Assembly: GCA_031285245.1 (NCBI GenBank)
Contig: JAITWN010000212.1
Span: 1 to 14,997, forward strand
Length of the DNA stretch: 14,997 nt
Origin: Chromatiales bacterium
GTDB taxonomy: Bacteria; Pseudomonadota; Gammaproteobacteria; SZUA-140
Direction of reading: 5' to 3'
Part shown: one piece after another, positions 13,134-14,997 of the stretch
How positions within the stretch are numbered: the stretch's first letter is position 1
Layout: every line of letters starts with the position of its first letter
The notes under the pieces: model-generated
The model's database searches: none
The model's input: the letters and a program-made list of their open reading frames with translations, nothing else
Told to the model about the DNA's origin: nothing
Made by a program: the position numbers and the translations under genes

Positions 13134-13391
13134 ATGACTATTGATCGCGTCGTACTTGCCTTCGCCGGCTTCATGGTTGTCGCGAGTGTTGCACTGACTT
13201 ATTTCGTTAGCCCGTGGTGGGTGCTGCTAACGCTTTTCGTCGGCCTTAATTTGTTTCAATCCGCGTTCACCGGCATCTGCCCATTGGCAACGGTCCTGCG
13301 GATCTGTGGCGTTGCGCCGGGTGCAGCGTTTTGCGCAGTGGGCGGCAAAGCGGATTGTTGTAACGACGGCAGCAATAAAAAAGCGTTGTGA
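13134..13391 (+). CDS. DUF2892 (YgaP-type) small inner membrane protein
   Basis: An 85-residue protein with two membrane segments (about 5-23 and 27-43) and the DUF2892/YgaP transmembrane pattern: VVLAFAGFMVVASV, then LNLFQSAFTGICPLATVL. The Cys-Pro after the second helix is typical of the family, which in YgaP is attached to a rhodanese domain; here it stands alone. The tail is short, with a Cys pair (ADCCNDG). A good ribosome site AAGGA (13121-13125) precedes ATG 13134 by 8 nt. Its function is unknown. Confidence 0.85.
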   Translation: MTIDRVVLAFAGFMVVASVALTYFVSPWWVLLTLFVGLNLFQSAFTGICPLATVLRICGVAPGAAFCAVGGKADCCNDGSNKKAL

Positions 13392-13500
13392 TGGCGCGTG
13401 CCGCGGTTTTCAGAAAGCGAGGTTTACATCGCGAGCTGAAGGTTTTTGAGGAAGCGCTACTTGAGCAAAAAGGGCTGCGTGGAGCGAATGGCTGGGTGTT

Positions 13501-13577
13501 TGGTCGGGGTGACACGATTTGAACGTGCGACTCCTGCCTCCCGAAGGCAGTGCTCTACCAGGCTGAGCTACACCCCG
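13501..13577 (-). tRNA. proK: tRNA-Pro, anticodon CGG
   Basis: Read on the minus strand it starts CGGGGTG (13577-13571), pairing with CACCCCG (13511-13505), then discriminator A and an encoded CCA (13503-13501). The D-arm begins TAGCTCAGCCTGGTAGAGCA; the anticodon stem is CTGCC/GGCAG around loop TTCGGGA, giving anticodon CGG; the T-loop is TTCAAAT. C1-G72 is normal for bacterial tRNA-Pro. It lies 10 nt after the ispB stop on the same strand and is probably cut from the ispB transcript. The symbol follows E. coli usage for this isoacceptor. Confidence 0.96.
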
Positions 13578-13587
13578 ATGCTGAACT

Positions 13588-14589
13588 TTAGTGGCTGCGG
13601 TTGACCGAGAACTCCGCCAGGGCGTACAGAGCATCTTTGTACGGTGAAGCGGGGACGGGGGCCAGGGACTCGGCTGCTTTCCTGGCTTCGGTTTGCGCCG
13701 AGCGCGCAGTGTAAGCCAAGGCGTTCGTCGATTCAATGGCTGCAAGTACCCGGCTGATTTCGTCGCGGCCGCCGTTTTCTATGCAGTGGCGGATGAGTGC
13801 GACCTCTTCCGGTGAGCCGTGGCGCATGGCGTGGATCAGGGGCAGGGTAGGCTTGCCGGCGGCGAGATCATCGCCGATGTTCTTGCCGATGAGCTCAGTG
13901 GAAGCCGAATAATCCAGCACATCATCGATGAGCTGGAAGGCGGCGCCGAGGTGCATGCCGTAGGCCGCCATCGCTTGCTCTGCCTTTGCATCGCTTGCGC
14001 TGAGCACGGCGCCGACTTGCGCGGCCGCTTCGAACAGCTTAGCGGTTTTGGCGTGGATGACGTCGAGGTAGCGTTCTTCGCTGGTGTCAGCATCGTTGCT
14101 GTTCAGAAGCTGCATCACTTCGCCTTCGGCAATGACGTTGGTCGTGCGCGCCATGATTTCCATGATGCGCATGTTGCGGATCTCAACCATCATTTCGAAC
14201 GCGCGCGAGTAAAGAAAATCACCGACCAGCACGCTCGCTTCGTTGCCCCACACGGTGTTAGCGGTTTCGCGGCCGCGGCGCAGTTCGGAGGCGTCGACGA
14301 CGTCATCGTGCAGCAAGGTGGCGGTGTGAATGAATTCGATGATTGCCGAGGCGTTGATGTGTTGCTTGCCGCTATAGCCAAGCGCGCGGGCGCTGAGCAG
14401 AACCAGCAGTGGGCGCAGACGCTTGCCGCCACTGTTGATGATGTAATAACTCAACTGATCGATGAGTGTGACGTCAGAATGCAGACGCTGCTGGATCAGC
14501 GTGTCGACGGCCCGCATGTCGCTGGCCACCAGAGACTGGATTTCGGCCAGTTCCATGGTTCGGGAGGCCAGACGGAGGGGAACGCTCAC
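13588..14589 (-). CDS. ispB: Octaprenyl diphosphate synthase
   Basis: A long-chain trans-prenyltransferase that builds the ubiquinone side chain from IPP and FPP in the cytoplasm. Visible motifs: GGKRLRP (54-60), first Asp-rich motif LLHDDVVDASELRRG (92-106) and second motif FQLIDDVLDYSAS (218-230), with GEVMQLLN between them. The sequence closely follows E. coli IspB along its length (about 322 against 323 residues from Met12). Homology points to ATG 14556, where MELAEIQSL aligns with the E. coli start MNLEKINEL; GTG 14589 is preceded by GGAG at good spacing and is used here. It is divergent from rplU, as in many gammaproteobacteria, and tRNA-Pro follows directly. Chain length (C40 or otherwise) is inferred. 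Confidence 0.93.
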   Translation of the reverse strand: MSVPLRLASRTMELAEIQSLVASDMRAVDTLIQQRLHSDVTLIDQLSYYIINSGGKRLRPLLVLLSARALGYSGKQHINASAIIEFIHTATLLHDDVVDASELRRGRETANTVWGNEASVLVGDFLYSRAFEMMVEIRNMRIMEIMARTTNVIAEGEVMQLLNSNDADTSEERYLDVIHAKTAKLFEAAAQVGAVLSASDAKAEQAMAAYGMHLGAAFQLIDDVLDYSASTELIGKNIGDDLAAGKPTLPLIHAMRHGSPEEVALIRHCIENGGRDEISRVLAAIESTNALAYTARSAQTEARKAAESLAPVPASPYKDALYALAEFSVNRSH

Positions 14590-14666
14590 TCGTGACGACT
14601 CCGTTGGGAGTTGCGGAAACGGGTGAGTTTAGTGGGCCTTATCCTCGATGACAAGGGCTCGGGTAA

Positions 14667-14695
14667 TTGACCTCGGTGCGGCGCGTCGCTAGAAT
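14667..14695 (+). promoter_or_regulatory. Sigma-70 promoter of rplU
   Basis: TTGACC (14667-14672) and TAGAAT (14690-14695) are each one base off consensus with an ideal 17-nt spacer. The predicted start near 14702 leaves a leader of about 70 nt before ATG 14770, preceded by GGGAGCAGG. On the other strand TTGTCA (14654-14649) could be a -35 box for ispB, but its -10 partner is poor. Confidence 0.75.
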
Positions 14696-14769
14696 GACGC
14701 GTTTTCGCTTGCCTCCTCAGATCCGGCTGATGGCGGCAGCATTCAGACATTCAGATGGGAGCAGGTTTC

Positions 14770-14997
14770 ATGTACGCCGTATTCCAGACGGGCGGTAAGC
14801 AATACCGCGCCAGCAAGGGCGACGTCATCCGCGTCGAGAAGATCGACGCCGAAGAGGGCGCCAGCGTGGGTATCGACCACGTTCTGATGGTTGCCGATGG
14901 TGATAATGTCAAGGTCGGTGCGCCCTTCATCACCGGTGGTCTGGTGAGCGCCAAGGTGCGTTCGCAGGGCCGTGGCGTGAAGATCCGCATCATCAAG
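14770..14997 (+). CDS. rplU: 50S ribosomal protein L21 (5' part, runs off window)
   Basis: The first 76 codons of L21, which normally has about 103 residues. It begins with the highly conserved MYAVFQTGGKQYRASKGDVI, followed by VEKIDAEEGASV and GAPFITGGLVSAKV. L21 binds 23S rRNA in the large subunit. In related bacteria rpmA (L27) follows directly. Its placement divergent from ispB and the sigma-70 promoter at 14667-14695 fit a growth-linked ribosomal operon. Confidence 0.97.
   Translation, partial: MYAVFQTGGKQYRASKGDVIRVEKIDAEEGASVGIDHVLMVADGDNVKVGAPFITGGLVSAKVRSQGRGVKIRIIK

Noticed and set aside
13410..13745. Minus-strand frame spanning tRNA-Pro and the ispB 3' end
   Set aside because: It translates straight through a confident tRNA and out of frame through ispB; not a gene.
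13819..14595. Plus-strand frame of 258 codons over ispB
   Set aside because: Antisense to a strongly conserved prenyltransferase; low-complexity His/Gly/Val composition.
1..14997. CRISPR array, IS element or prophage
   Set aside because: No regularly spaced direct repeats, no transposase or integrase, and no phage genes were seen; the repeats present are short palindromes.

Overview
The window is about 15 kb of chromosome with fairly high G+C, most likely from a gammaproteobacterium. The signs are a PilS/PilR pair, ispB divergent from rplU, an IspB close to the E. coli enzyme, and a tRNA-Pro with an encoded CCA just behind ispB. The sequence does not fix the order or genus; the ColRS-like pair next to a lipid A type glycosyltransferase operon recalls xanthomonad-like genomes, but that is inference.

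Positions 1-2230 are an accessory strip of toxin-antitoxin genes. It opens with a perfect 28-bp inverted repeat, followed by an intact vapBC-like pair (AbrB-fold antitoxin, PIN toxin). Next come two damaged modules facing each other: a TumE/TumA-like pair (only the tail of the toxin, plus a complete winged-helix antitoxin that has lost its stop codon) and a hipBA pair (intact hipB; hipA with an in-frame stop and no 3' part). One deletion near 1375 appears to have joined the antitoxin gene to the inside of hipA, so the antitoxin now reads through antisense hipA sequence.

Positions 2233-7459 (minus strand) carry two two-component systems. PilS-PilR is a membrane kinase plus a sigma-54 activator that in relatives controls type IV pilin. 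Upstream is an OmpR-type regulator with its overlapping histidine kinase. Positions 7565-12089 (plus strand, divergent from that regulator) form a tightly packed operon: a GT2 polyprenyl-phosphate glycosyltransferase, a small LAB_N membrane protein, and two ArnT-like GT39 transferases. Together they look like a pathway that charges a lipid carrier with sugar and transfers the sugar on the periplasmic side, probably to lipid A or another envelope acceptor, with the divergent two-component system as its likely regulator.

Positions 12199-14997 hold an HPP-family membrane protein, a small DUF2892 membrane protein, tRNA-Pro(CGG), octaprenyl diphosphate synthase (ispB) and, divergently, the start of rplU with a clear sigma-70 promoter. 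Two families of short palindromic repeats recur through the intergenic spaces; one copy may supply the start codon of pilS, and a fragment of another marks the edge of the damaged TumE gene.
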